A stretch of DNA of 37,720 nucleotides. Origin: Bacteroidota bacterium. GTDB taxonomy: Bacteria; Bacteroidota; Bacteroidia; Chitinophagales; Chitinophagaceae. Shown piece by piece: positions 1 through 7,960 of this stretch; within the stretch, counting starts at the first letter, position 1, and every line of letters begins with the position of its first letter. Both the position numbers and the translations under genes were made by a program. The stretch spans positions 1-37,720 of the forward strand of contig JAFDXO010000139.1 of NCBI GenBank assembly GCA_018267925.1, read 5' to 3'. The notes beneath the pieces were generated by a model, which searched no databases, was not told where the DNA came from, and saw only the letters and a list, made by a program, of their open reading frames with translations.

Positions 1-1
1 A

Positions 2-37
2 ATTACCAAAATAGAGGCGTCGTATAAACAGCAATGA
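2..37 (+). CDS. C-terminal end of an unidentified phage gene (partial)
   Basis: The frame starting at base 2 is open from the window edge and reads ITKIEASYKQQ before a TGA at 35-37. That stop overlaps the ATG of the next gene at 34-36, the same ATGA arrangement seen elsewhere in this phage cluster, which is why this frame was preferred over the alternative ending at 27. Eleven residues are too few to name it. By P2/Mu gene order a baseplate or spike protein would be expected here. Confidence 0.45.
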   Translation: MTKIEASYKQQ

Positions 38-627
38 GCGGTATAGATTTCAATATACATTTTGTGACGCAAACAGGTGAACGGGTTAAGCATACGTTCT
101 CTGTGTCTGCTATAAACGGCGCAAGTCCTAAACTGCTTACGCTCCGCGCTTCTTTTCCTGAGAATGCTTCGCATTATTTTCTTCGTTTGGAGTTGGACGG
201 GCACGTTTACGAAACACCAGAAGCGGGTTTTGAAAACCTACAGGAACTATGGGAATGGGTACAAGTTAATCTGGTGAATCTCGGCAAATGGTATTTGCTC
301 AACAATGAATTGTTGCTGGTAGTAAAAGCTGCAACGGGCTCACTATCTGTAGGTGTGATTGAGTCGATAAGAGCGATATTTCCAGTGCTGCAACCAGGAG
401 AGTTTTACAAAGTACGTCTTAACGGTGATACTTCGCCAGATAACATGCTGTATTCCCGCGAAGACGTACTGATGTATGCGCGTAATACTTGGGGGGACAA
501 AGGTGCGTGGCTTACTTGGAAGGATTCCTTGATACTTATTCAAACGATTAATTCAACTAACACTTTAAAACTATGGGCTGCCGTTTCAGGTGCATTTAGC
601 TCAGGATTTAGTGAAGACTTTGCATGA
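34..627 (+). CDS. Unknown phage protein just upstream of baseplate J
   Basis: This 197-aa protein has no family that I recognise. It has no signal peptide or membrane segment and looks like a soluble alpha/beta protein rich in aromatic residues, with tryptophans at several places in the middle and C-terminal thirds. Its start overlaps the previous stop (ATGA at 34-37) and its TGA overlaps the ATG of the baseplate J gene (ATGA at 624-627), so it is very likely translated as part of the tail operon. In Mu and P2 this slot holds the small gp25/gpW-like wedge protein. No clear gp25 signature is visible and the protein is longer, so a baseplate role is inferred from position alone. Confidence 0.7.
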   Translation: MSGIDFNIHFVTQTGERVKHTFSVSAINGASPKLLTLRASFPENASHYFLRLELDGHVYETPEAGFENLQELWEWVQVNLVNLGKWYLLNNELLLVVKAATGSLSVGVIESIRAIFPVLQPGEFYKVRLNGDTSPDNMLYSREDVLMYARNTWGDKGAWLTWKDSLILIQTINSTNTLKLWAAVSGAFSSGFSEDFA

Positions 628-1724
628 CGGATTTACAATTCATATCGACGGACGCACAGCAAATCATAAAGGATATGGTTGCTGATTACGAAGCTATGAC
701 CGGTCGTGTTCTGCAGCCGGCGCAGGTAGAAAGATTGTTGATAAATGCTTTTGCTTATCGAGAGTATTTGTTGCGTTCACAGATCAACGAAGCTGCGAGA
801 ATGAACCTCGTATCTTTTAGTCGTGCACCGTTTCTTGATTATCTTGGCGAGCTTGTCGGCGTTAGAAGATTACTGGCAAGTCCTGCCGTATGTACATTAC
901 GGCTAACTCTTGTGGCCGGCCATGGTTCGTTAGTGATACCTCTTGGTACGCGTATTCAAACAATAGACGGTGCTGCCGTCTTCGCTTTAGATAAAGATAC
1001 GCTTGTCGCGCCTTCTGATATAACGGTTGATGTGGCGGCAACTTGTCTGACTTCCGGCAAGGTTGGAAGTAATTACGCGCCCGGCGCAGTAGCTGTTATA
1101 CTTGATCCACAACCCTATCTACTTACTGCGATAAATATTGATGAAACAAGTGGCGGCGCTGATGCTGAGACGGATGACGAATTACGCGAAAGAATAAAAC
1201 TTGCTCCGCAGTCATTCAGTGTTGCCGGCAGCATTGGCGCTTATAAATACTTTGCGCGTTCAGCAAATGCAGGTATCATAGACGTAAGCGTTACTTCTCC
1301 GATACCTGGGCAAGTGAATATCTATCCGTTAATGGAGAACGGGCAACTACCTAATGCACAAGTTTTACAGGAAGTTTATGATGCTTGCAACGCGGAGAAA
1401 GTAAGGCCTCTCACCGATACCGTTATAGTGCAAGCACCTACGCCCGTTAGCTATCAGATTGATGTAACATTAACGCTCTTAACTGGGGCTGTTGCAGGCG
1501 ATGTTACTGCTGCCGTGCTTGCCTCATTGCAGGCTTACGCGGATAGCAGAAAGCAGCGTTGCGGGCTGGATATAGTACGGGACAAGATTGTGCAGAGGTG
1601 TATGCTTGATAACGTATATGATATTACGGTAAATCATCCGACGGCAACCATCTCTGTTGACTTCAACGAAGTAGCAATTTGTTCAGGCATTACAATATCA
1701 GTAGGAGGATACAGTGATGAATAG
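624..1724 (+). CDS. Baseplate assembly protein, gpJ / Mu gp47 family
   Basis: The protein has 366 aa and the typical pattern of the Baseplate_J family. An N-terminal helical part ends near LVSFSRAPFLDYLGELVGV. A beta-rich middle follows with a GTRIQTIDGAAVFA stretch and the GKVGSNYAPGAV turn. The conserved segment GGADAETDDELRERIKLAP comes next, and a C-terminal part ends the protein. In P2 and Mu this protein forms the wedge ring of the baseplate that joins tail tube, sheath and fibres. The ATG at 624 overlaps the preceding TGA. The 3' end overlaps the tail protein I gene by several codons, and an AGGAGG sequence at 1703-1708 inside this gene serves that next start. Confidence 0.93.
   Translation: MTDLQFISTDAQQIIKDMVADYEAMTGRVLQPAQVERLLINAFAYREYLLRSQINEAARMNLVSFSRAPFLDYLGELVGVRRLLASPAVCTLRLTLVAGHGSLVIPLGTRIQTIDGAAVFALDKDTLVAPSDITVDVAATCLTSGKVGSNYAPGAVAVILDPQPYLLTAINIDETSGGADAETDDELRERIKLAPQSFSVAGSIGAYKYFARSANAGIIDVSVTSPIPGQVNIYPLMENGQLPNAQVLQEVYDACNAEKVRPLTDTVIVQAPTPVSYQIDVTLTLLTGAVAGDVTAAVLASLQAYADSRKQRCGLDIVRDKIVQRCMLDNVYDITVNHPTATISVDFNEVAICSGITISVGGYSDE
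1703..1708 (+). promoter_or_regulatory. Shine-Dalgarno AGGAGG for the tail protein I gene
   Basis: A perfect AGGAGG lies inside the end of the baseplate J gene, eight bases before the ATG at 1717 (five before the GTG at 1714). Such strong sites are rare elsewhere in this window. The spacing favours ATG 1717 as the true start. Confidence 0.6.
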
Positions 1725-2361
1725 GCTTGAAAACATATTGCCCGATCCACTTCAGCTTCCGCACATTGAAGCGTTCGATCTTTTGTGTAAACAAAGATTA
1801 GACGCGTTGCAGCTTGATAAGCTACTAATTTATCTGATTAACAGCGTGGACGCGAAAGCGCTTTATTATCTCGCAGAGCAGTTTGACTTACTCGGTTACA
1901 AAGGCTGGAAGCTTGCTGATACAGACGCTAAGAAAAGAGCGCTTATAAAAAATGCAATTGAACTTCATCGTTACAAAGGCACTATTTACGCAATTCGCAA
2001 AGCGCTTGCGGCGCTCGGCTATCCTAATGTAACAATTACAGAACACGTTACGCACTGGGCGACTTTTAAGCTTAGTTTGAATATAGGTAACAACACTCTG
2101 ACACCTTCGGCAATCGCTGATATTGAAGCGGTGGTAAACGAGTACAAAAATGTAAGAAGTCATTTTTGGGGTATTCAGTTCCAGGTCGTGTTTGATGATT
2201 CATTGAGCGTTACAGATGACAGCGATGAAGGATATGCCGATTTAGATACAGATTCAATTTTCGTCGGCGGCGACTTCCGCTATGACGGAACATATTATTA
2301 CGATGGAACAAAGAATTACAGCAGCGATACTGATGTATTAACGCTACAAATTATACCATAA
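1717..2361 (+). CDS. Phage tail protein I (P2 gpI / Mu gp48 family)
   Basis: The protein has about 214 aa. The N-terminus carries the characteristic opening, with ILPDPLQLPHIEAFDLLCKQ, and the family hallmark HRYKGTIYAIRKALAALGY lies near residue 90. The last 40 residues are acidic and rich in Tyr and Asp, with FVGGDFRYDGTYYYDGT, a typical fibre-docking tail. Family members sit on the baseplate beside gpJ and connect it to the tail fibres. ATG 1717 is chosen over GTG 1714 because of the AGGAGG spacing. The stop at 2359-2361 overlaps the next ATG by one base (TAATG). Confidence 0.9.
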   Translation: MNRLENILPDPLQLPHIEAFDLLCKQRLDALQLDKLLIYLINSVDAKALYYLAEQFDLLGYKGWKLADTDAKKRALIKNAIELHRYKGTIYAIRKALAALGYPNVTITEHVTHWATFKLSLNIGNNTLTPSAIADIEAVVNEYKNVRSHFWGIQFQVVFDDSLSVTDDSDEGYADLDTDSIFVGGDFRYDGTYYYDGTKNYSSDTDVLTLQIIP

Positions 2362-2792
2362 TGGACACAATAAAAGTAAAAGGTGCTTTTTCGATGAAAA
2401 CTTACATAGACGGTAAGTTGATTGAAAATTATACGGATAATAACCTTGTAGTGACTGTTGGAAAGGAGATAGTAGCGCAGTTGCTTGGCGGCTCTGCTTC
2501 AGGAGCGGCTATCACGAAAATTCAAGCAGGGACAGATACCACCGCTCCTGCCCTTTCTGACACAGCTATTACCAATCCGTTTACAAAAGCAATAGGCGCT
2601 GTCAGTTATCCTTCAATAAATGAAGTGCAATTTGACTGGATATTGAACGCTAATGAAGCAAACGGTATGACGATATCTGAATTTGGTTTATTAAGTAATA
2701 ACAACGTCTTGTTTGCGCGGAAAACGAGAACACCAATTCAGAAAGTATCCCCTATGGTAATTGTTGGAGCTTGGAAAATAACAATAAACTAA
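2361..2792 (+). CDS. Small fibre-associated structural protein
   Basis: The protein has 143 aa, no membrane segments and a beta-rich, Thr/Ala-rich composition with LVVTVGKEIVAQLLGG near the N-terminus and a later MTISEFGLL stretch. Short proteins with this kind of sequence occur between tail protein I and the fibres in contractile-tail phages. I recognise the style rather than a named family. It starts inside the stop of tail protein I (TAATG) and ends one base before the start of the tail-collar fibre, so it is cotranslated with structural genes. A fibre connector or fibre trimer base is the likely role, inferred from context. Confidence 0.7.
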   Translation: MDTIKVKGAFSMKTYIDGKLIENYTDNNLVVTVGKEIVAQLLGGSASGAAITKIQAGTDTTAPALSDTAITNPFTKAIGAVSYPSINEVQFDWILNANEANGMTISEFGLLSNNNVLFARKTRTPIQKVSPMVIVGAWKITIN

Positions 2793-2793
2793 A

Positions 2794-3774
2794 ATGGCAA
2801 ACTTAGCAGAAACGGTACAATGGGTGCCGGGCATATATCAGCTCGAAACTACAGATTTAGTTCTTGGCGGAGATCCCTCGCAAGGCGGGGTCTCAAATAT
2901 TCAGGCCCAGCAGTTAGGGGATAGGACGGCATATCTATATTCCCTTTTAGGGAAAGCGATTGTCAATCCTGTTTCCGTGACTTCTTTCTTAGCATTAACC
3001 GTTCAGGACGTAGTTAACAAATACGTGGTTCTATCTTTTAATCAGAGTGGCTATGATGTAACATTGCCCGCGGGTTTAAACGATGGCACCTTTGTTCGTA
3101 TAAGTTGCGATTATATTCCCGGCAATCCAAAGCACTGTGTTAAGCTAAGACCTCCTGCCGGATCTTCTTTTTTAGGCAGAGGACAGTCACACGGGTATAT
3201 GTATCTATATGGTGGCGAAACGGTCGAGCTTATAAAGTCAGGGCCGTATTTCATTATCCATCATTCCCAGTCTAATTTCTTTGAGGTGGGCGAAGTGCTA
3301 CATTCCTATACATTACCTGCCGCACAACTCGCCATACAGTCAAGCGGGCAGTTACTTTCAAGAATACAATACGGACGACTTTGGGATTGGGTGAATTTCA
3401 ACGGCGCTGTTGTATCGGAATCTAACTATCTCTTAAACCCGACGCTGTATTCAGGTTGTTTTACCACAGGTAACGGCTCAACTACCTTTCGCATACCTGA
3501 TTTGCGCGGTGTGTTTATGCGTGGGTTGGACAACGGTCGCGGGATAGACGTTAATAGACCTGCAGGCACGCTAAACGGAGTGTACCAAAGCGATGAATTG
3601 AAATCACACGCACATCTCGTTGAATTTCTTCCAGCGCCGGGTAAAGGTACGGGCGCGGGAACGCAGGTAGTACCGCTACCGCAGGGGACAACCGGTGGCA
3701 CAATCACCGAGCAAGCAGGCGGGATTGAAACACGACCAGTGAATATCGCTTATACAGCTTACATAAAATACTAA
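2794..3774 (+). CDS. Tail-collar fibre protein
   Basis: The protein has 326 aa. The C-terminal third carries the phage tail-collar signature: GNGSTTFRIPDLRGVFMRGL at about residues 226-245, then the GTLNGVYQSDELKSHAH segment with its His pair, and the typical C-terminal end ETRPVNIAYTAYIKY. In well-studied phages this fold ends tail fibres and binds metal ions or helps trimerisation and receptor contact. The N-terminal 160 residues are less conserved and presumably attach to the baseplate. Only two bases separate its stop from the next ATG. Confidence 0.88.
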   Translation: MANLAETVQWVPGIYQLETTDLVLGGDPSQGGVSNIQAQQLGDRTAYLYSLLGKAIVNPVSVTSFLALTVQDVVNKYVVLSFNQSGYDVTLPAGLNDGTFVRISCDYIPGNPKHCVKLRPPAGSSFLGRGQSHGYMYLYGGETVELIKSGPYFIIHHSQSNFFEVGEVLHSYTLPAAQLAIQSSGQLLSRIQYGRLWDWVNFNGAVVSESNYLLNPTLYSGCFTTGNGSTTFRIPDLRGVFMRGLDNGRGIDVNRPAGTLNGVYQSDELKSHAHLVEFLPAPGKGTGAGTQVVPLPQGTTGGTITEQAGGIETRPVNIAYTAYIKY

Positions 3775-3776
3775 TA

Positions 3777-4562
3777 ATGGCAGCGCCAACAAAACAGGAC
3801 GTAATAAATCTAATTAACCAGTTATTGCCTGATAACGATGAGCAGCAGATCGATCCAGCGGACTTGCGTACTGCGCTTAGTTCAGCGCTTGACTATGCGG
3901 AGGGGTTAGAATTAGGCGAATCACAAACAGGCTTTGACGCTGTTTATAGAAAAATAAACGACAGCTATTCAAAAACGCAGATTGATACGAAATTCTCGGA
4001 AGTAAACTCTGCCGCGCCTTTTATAAACGAGGAAAAGCATTGGGTCGTTGGGGGGGAAGACACAGGCGTTAGCGCTGAGGGAATAAACGGTGTTAACGGT
4101 TTAACTCCGCGAATCGAGAATAATTTTTGGTGGATCGGAGATACAAATACGGGAGTAAAAGCGGTTGGAACAAACGGCACGAATGGAACAAATGGAACAA
4201 ACGGCACGAATGGAACAAACGGTGTTTCTGTTATAGGTGTTTCAATTGATGATAACGGGCATCTTCAGGTTACTTTATCGGGCGGAGTAGTGATTGATGC
4301 AGGAGCATTGCCGACACCTACGGATAGAAACCGCACTGCCTACAACTGGGACATCATCGGCAATCGAGATGGAGCTAATAAAACATTCCGTATTGATGCC
4401 GCAAAAAAATGGAAGGCAGGCACGCTGAAAGTGTACCGGCAAGGCGCGCGCATGACGCCTAACGGGCAAGACTATGTAGAAAATGAAGACAGAAATTCTA
4501 TTGTGTTTAACCGTGCCGTGCTATCAGAGGAGAATTTAATGTTTGACTACGAAGAAGAATAA
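3777..4562 (+). CDS. Fibre protein with collagen-like GTN repeats
   Basis: The protein has 261 aa. The N-terminal half holds two similar elements (HWVVGGEDTGVSAEGINGVN and FWWIGDTNTGVKAVGTNGTN). Each has a Trp-rich hairpin followed by a Gly/Asn turn. At residues 131-148 there are six tandem GTN triplets (nucleotides 4167-4220), a short collagen-like rod. The last 70 residues form a compact domain with NKTFRIDAAKKWKAGTLKVY and an acidic tail, of a type seen at the end of phage fibres. The protein is probably a trimeric fibre or tip. A run of seven G at 4050-4056 lies within the first repeat element. Confidence 0.75.
   Translation: MAAPTKQDVINLINQLLPDNDEQQIDPADLRTALSSALDYAEGLELGESQTGFDAVYRKINDSYSKTQIDTKFSEVNSAAPFINEEKHWVVGGEDTGVSAEGINGVNGLTPRIENNFWWIGDTNTGVKAVGTNGTNGTNGTNGTNGTNGVSVIGVSIDDNGHLQVTLSGGVVIDAGALPTPTDRNRTAYNWDIIGNRDGANKTFRIDAAKKWKAGTLKVYRQGARMTPNGQDYVENEDRNSIVFNRAVLSEENLMFDYEEE
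4167..4220 (+). repeat. Six tandem 9-bp units encoding Gly-Thr-Asn
   Basis: The units are variants of GGAACAAAC and GGCACGAAT repeated six times in frame. Codon differences between units show that they are not a recent perfect expansion. They encode the collagen-like rod of the fibre protein. Confidence 0.9.
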
Positions 4563-4585
4563 TCCTTCGACAAGCTCAGGATGAC
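4563..4585 (+). repeat. 23-bp dispersed-repeat-like sequence filling the gap between two fibre genes
   Basis: The whole spacer between the stop ending at 4562 and the ATG at 4586 starts with TCCTTCGACAAGCTCAGGAT and ends with GAC. From memory this sequence recurs in many copies in genomes of Bacteroidota and other environmental bacteria. No second copy was noticed in this window, so the repeat status rests on recollection. Confidence 0.5.
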
Positions 4586-4870
4586 ATGGCAGAAACAAAA
4601 ATCATAACGCGAAGCGTTAGCACATTCACGCAGCCTGCATTGGAAGGCAACGTAGATGTAGTTATTCATAGCGCTATTGCGTGGATAGTTACAGGCGTGC
4701 GTGTGTACATCAATAAAGCTGGTGTGTATGAAGTAATAAGCATTGCAGGAAGCATTTACACACTGAAGCTAAAAACAATGGAAGCTGCTGAAGGCACTAC
4801 GGTAGCTGCTGATATTCTTTTCCCCGTTCAGGCAAATACCGGCGCAGGCAAGTTCGTGCGAGAGTGGTAA
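4586..4870 (+). CDS. Small fibre domain protein
   Basis: The protein has 94 aa. It is beta-rich with VRVYINKAGVYEVISIAG followed by a short strand segment and EGTTVAADILFP. This resembles the small beta domains of trimeric phage fibres that alternate with Gly-rich loops. It ends in GKFVREW, nearly the same ending as the next gene (TKFVRDW), and the bases after both stops are also alike. It is therefore either a free-standing fibre module or the product of a duplication. Its ATG directly follows the 23-bp repeat-like spacer and no Shine-Dalgarno is seen. Confidence 0.7.
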   Translation: MAETKIITRSVSTFTQPALEGNVDVVIHSAIAWIVTGVRVYINKAGVYEVISIAGSIYTLKLKTMEAAEGTTVAADILFPVQANTGAGKFVREW

Positions 4871-4897
4871 AATGAAAACTAAAACGAAAAAATTACA

Positions 4898-6028
4898 ATG
4901 GCGACAATAAACAATTTCACCGTCTATTCTGTAGCAGCGCTGCCCACAACAGGTATAGATGTAAACGGCATGTACCTCGCAGATCGCGGAGCGGGGAAGT
5001 TCTCGGTATCTATACGCAAGCTGGATAACAGCGACTGGGTGCATCTTGGCATACTCAACGGCGTTGATACGGTGAACGGATTAACGGGCGCGGTACAGGT
5101 AAACCTTTCTTTTACTAATGGCGTATTGAGCATCACAGGCGGAGGTGTAACGGTGGACTTGGACGCGCGCTACACCCGTATTACAGACGCTATACCCTGG
5201 AGCCGGATAAGCGGAGCGCCTACCACACGCGCGGGTTATGGCATTACGGATGCAGTAGGCAATACAGGTAATGAAACGATTGCTGGAACAAAAACCTTTT
5301 CATCTTCTCCGGTAATTCCTGACGGCACGGCTGCTAACCATGCCGCCAGTAAAGGACAAATGGACACGGCAGATGCCAGCCTTCAGGCGCAGATCAATGA
5401 CCTTGCAAGCACAGTAGCAGAAGGCATCAGAACGCCGACAGATATAGACTGTAGCGCTAATCCAAACTACCCCGCCAGCACCAAAGGCGACAGCTACAAA
5501 GTAACGGTAGCCGGTAAGATAGGCGGCGCAAGCGGAAAGCCTGTGAGCGTTGGTGATTTGATTGTTTGTAAAACCACGAGCGCAGCAGGTATAGAAGCTG
5601 TAGTGGGAGCCAACTTTTACATAGTAGAAGGAAATTTGGATCAGGCTACAGAAACAGTAGCGGGTGTTGCAAAAATTGCAACCGATACTCAAACCGCATC
5701 AGGTAATGATGATTCAACCATTATCACTCCGCGGAAATTACAGCAAAAGATAAACGCCGAACGAACTACCAGCGATGGCAAGTATGTGCGTGTAGATGCT
5801 GCACAGGGGTTAAGCAACGAACAAAAAGTACAGGCACGTACCAACACCGGCGCGGCTGATGATGCCTCTGTAGTGCATAAGACCGGAAATGAAACAGTTG
5901 CCGGAATAAAAACATTTTCCTCATCGCCCGTAATTCCTGACCCTACCGCAGACACCCATGCAGCCAATAGGCAATGGACGAACACCGCGATAGAAGCAGG
6001 TAAGACAAAGTTTGTGCGTGACTGGTAA
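4898..6028 (+). CDS. Modular tail fibre protein
   Basis: The protein has 376 aa and several well-known fibre modules. An N-terminal attachment domain starts ATINNFTVYSVAALP. An APTTRAGYGITDA repeat lies near residue 105. Two copies of the TGNET(I/V)AG(T/I)KTFSSSPVIPD module lie at about residues 122-152 and 328-358. Between them, at about 250-285, is an ETVAGVAKIATDTQT segment followed by STIITPRKLQQK. The N-terminal domain is related to that of the next gene and the C-terminus (TKFVRDW) to that of the previous gene. It is expected to be a long trimeric side fibre involved in host recognition. The start is ATG, 27 bases after the previous stop. Confidence 0.85.
   Translation: MATINNFTVYSVAALPTTGIDVNGMYLADRGAGKFSVSIRKLDNSDWVHLGILNGVDTVNGLTGAVQVNLSFTNGVLSITGGGVTVDLDARYTRITDAIPWSRISGAPTTRAGYGITDAVGNTGNETIAGTKTFSSSPVIPDGTAANHAASKGQMDTADASLQAQINDLASTVAEGIRTPTDIDCSANPNYPASTKGDSYKVTVAGKIGGASGKPVSVGDLIVCKTTSAAGIEAVVGANFYIVEGNLDQATETVAGVAKIATDTQTASGNDDSTIITPRKLQQKINAERTTSDGKYVRVDAAQGLSNEQKVQARTNTGAADDASVVHKTGNETVAGIKTFSSSPVIPDPTADTHAANRQWTNTAIEAGKTKFVRDW
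5261..5971 (+). repeat. Two diverged copies of a fibre module within one gene
   Basis: Nucleotides 5261-5353 and 5879-5971 encode the two TGNET..KTFSSSPVIPD modules. They remain similar at DNA level, for example both contain GTAATTCCTGAC. They could recombine and delete the 600 bases between them, in frame. Confidence 0.7.
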
Positions 6029-6078
6029 AAAATGAAAGTTGAGAATGAAAAATTGAAACTGAAAAACACTCAAAGAGC

Positions 6079-7491
6079 GTGGCATTAGTAACTGAATTTA
6101 CACTTTATAGCGCTACAGGGCTACCGCCTGTAGGACAAAGAGATGCGAATGGCATCTATTTTCTGCGTACAGCCGCGGGCTTTAAAGCGCATGTTGTTGA
6201 CCTGACGGGAAACTTTGTTGAGCAGGAAATGGATTGGAGTAGGATTACCAATAAGCCTACAACGCTTGCAGGCTACGGCATTACAGACGCGCAAAGCGTT
6301 AACATTACGCATGGGCAAAAAATATTTCGGCGCAACTTTCCTAACGGTGTAGCTAATCAAAAAGTAGATATTACACTGCCTGGTGCTTACCTATTAATGG
6401 GTGAGTTTGTCGTAACAATACACGCTAATTATAGCAATGAAAACGGAACCGGTGTGCTGCAAAAAGCATTTGCTTTAGGATTTAATCCCGGCGGCGCAAT
6501 ATTCTCGAGCCTTGAGAGTCGCTACACTAAGGTGTTGGGGGAAATAAAAGACAAATATGCAATTGGAGAGCTGACGTGGGATGCGGATAACTACATGTGG
6601 AAGATACCTGTTCACCACTTACACCCATGGGGCAATCCTATTATGATAACCGTGGATTATTACTCTGAAAATGTAGCATCGGTTGCAGGCATGAATGCTG
6701 CTATAGATGTATCTCAGGTGTATGTCGGAGCGGAGTACAGCGGCGAATTACCGAGTGTAAGCCTTGAAAAATTGAACGTAAATAACCTTCAATGCACCGA
6801 TATTGCTGTAAATGGTAAAGCGGTTGCAACATTAGACCAATACGGCAAAGTACCGGCTTCGCAGCTTCCGAGTTATGTAGATGATGTGTTAGAGTATGCT
6901 AACACCGCTGCTTTTCCTGCCACCGGAGAAACCGGAAAGATTTATGTAGCAATAGATACATCAAAGTCTTACCGCTGGAGTGGCAGCGCTTATGTAGAAA
7001 TTGTTGCAAGCCCTGGCACCACAGACAATGTTCCTGAAGGCGCAACTAACAAGTATTTCTCCAACGCCAGAGCTTTGTCGGCTACGGCAGGAGCTTATGC
7101 GCCGGTTACTCACGCACACGCTATCAGCGATGTTGCAGGCTTGGATGGCGGCGCTTACACGCCGGAAATTTCTTATTCTCCCGCTATCACGGATATTACT
7201 GCGGATAAGTTTTTCTTCCAGCGTGTAGGCAATATCGTTTCTGTTACAGGCACATTTCAGGTAGTACCAGATGGTTCCGCAACATCGGAATGGGTAAAGC
7301 TTTCTTTGCCTGTGCCATCTGATTTGGACGCTGATAGCTTAAAAGGTACAGGATTCATTTACCATCCTGGTACTGCTTATCTAAGTAACATAATAGCCGA
7401 TGATGACGGAGATCTGATAGAGGTAGGAATTGAATTTACCAGTCCCGGCGCTTGCCAGGTAAATGTGAGTATGATGTATGAGGTGAAATAA
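6079..7491 (+). CDS. Large modular tail fibre protein, GTG start
   Basis: The protein has 470 aa. The N-terminal domain (ALVTEFTLYSATGLPPVG) matches that of the preceding fibre, which supports the GTG at 6079 because it aligns with the Met-Ala start of the paralogue. A TTLAGYGITDA repeat lies near residue 60. A region of about 150 residues with many aromatics may be a receptor-binding insertion. Common fibre modules follow: QYGKVPASQLPSYVDDVLEY, a GETGKIYVAIDTSKSYRWSG segment and a GATNKYFSNARA segment, then a His-containing THAHAISDV turn. The C-terminal 110 residues resemble a beta-sandwich tip. This is the last fibre gene and a holin-like gene follows after 64 bases. Confidence 0.85.
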   Translation: MALVTEFTLYSATGLPPVGQRDANGIYFLRTAAGFKAHVVDLTGNFVEQEMDWSRITNKPTTLAGYGITDAQSVNITHGQKIFRRNFPNGVANQKVDITLPGAYLLMGEFVVTIHANYSNENGTGVLQKAFALGFNPGGAIFSSLESRYTKVLGEIKDKYAIGELTWDADNYMWKIPVHHLHPWGNPIMITVDYYSENVASVAGMNAAIDVSQVYVGAEYSGELPSVSLEKLNVNNLQCTDIAVNGKAVATLDQYGKVPASQLPSYVDDVLEYANTAAFPATGETGKIYVAIDTSKSYRWSGSAYVEIVASPGTTDNVPEGATNKYFSNARALSATAGAYAPVTHAHAISDVAGLDGGAYTPEISYSPAITDITADKFFFQRVGNIVSVTGTFQVVPDGSATSEWVKLSLPVPSDLDADSLKGTGFIYHPGTAYLSNIIADDDGDLIEVGIEFTSPGACQVNVSMMYEVK

Positions 7492-7555
7492 AAAAAACCC
7501 GGCCTCATAAGAGCGGCTGAGGTGTGAGGCGAAGTGAAGTAAAAAGGAATGGAAA

Positions 7556-7960
7556 ATGCAAAACATAACGAGTTTTCAAATTTTAGGTGCGCTGGTAGTA
7601 TCGTTGATCGGCTTTGCATTTCGCTTAGGTATTTTTTACGAAAGCAAAAAAAAATTACCTGCGTTTATGAGTGTATTTTTTCTATTCATCTTCAGCACTG
7701 GCTGTGCAGGGCTTGCTTTTTTATACGTGATAGAAAAAGAATGGTCGGCTACTTTAAAGCTGATACCCATCTTCTTCGCAAGTTTTTTTGGCAGCATAGT
7801 AGTTACAGGACTGGGCGAGATAAAACCGGATTTTTTCAAGGAGCTATTCAAAGATTTTTTACGCAAATGGCTTAATTCAAAAACAGGAAGCAATGACAAC
7901 ACAAATGAAACGACACAGGAAATTGATACGCCTGCGCAAGCTGACAGAAATATGGAATAA
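7556..7960 (+). CDS. Holin-like membrane protein
   Basis: The protein has 134 aa, with three predicted membrane segments at about residues 7-27, 36-58 and 67-88 and a charged, polar C-terminal tail of 45 residues. Size, topology and position before the endolysin fit a phage holin or holin-like lysis protein, but no named holin family was recognised. A GGA-rich stretch at 7545-7552 precedes the ATG. A run of nine A at 7646-7654 encodes the Lys triplet between the first two membrane segments. The alternative frame at 7549-7875 codes for an implausible Cys/Arg/His-rich protein and was discarded. The 3' end overlaps the next gene by 68 bases. Confidence 0.65.
   Translation: MQNITSFQILGALVVSLIGFAFRLGIFYESKKKLPAFMSVFFLFIFSTGCAGLAFLYVIEKEWSATLKLIPIFFASFFGSIVVTGLGEIKPDFFKELFKDFLRKWLNSKTGSNDNTNETTQEIDTPAQADRNME

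Noticed and set aside
4167..4220. Short tandem repeats considered as a CRISPR or minisatellite
   Set aside because: The units are 9 bp, without spacers, and are read in frame as Gly-Thr-Asn within a fibre protein.
7502..7530. Inverted repeat GCCTCA/TGAGGC between the last fibre gene and the holin-like gene
   Set aside because: The stem is only six pairs with a 17-base loop and no T run follows, which is too weak for a terminator call.
7549..7875. Alternative 108-codon frame overlapping the holin-like gene
   Set aside because: Its product is rich in Cys, Arg, His and Phe without domain logic. The other frame gives clear membrane helices, a GGA-rich stretch at usable distance before its ATG, and an end that meshes with the next gene.
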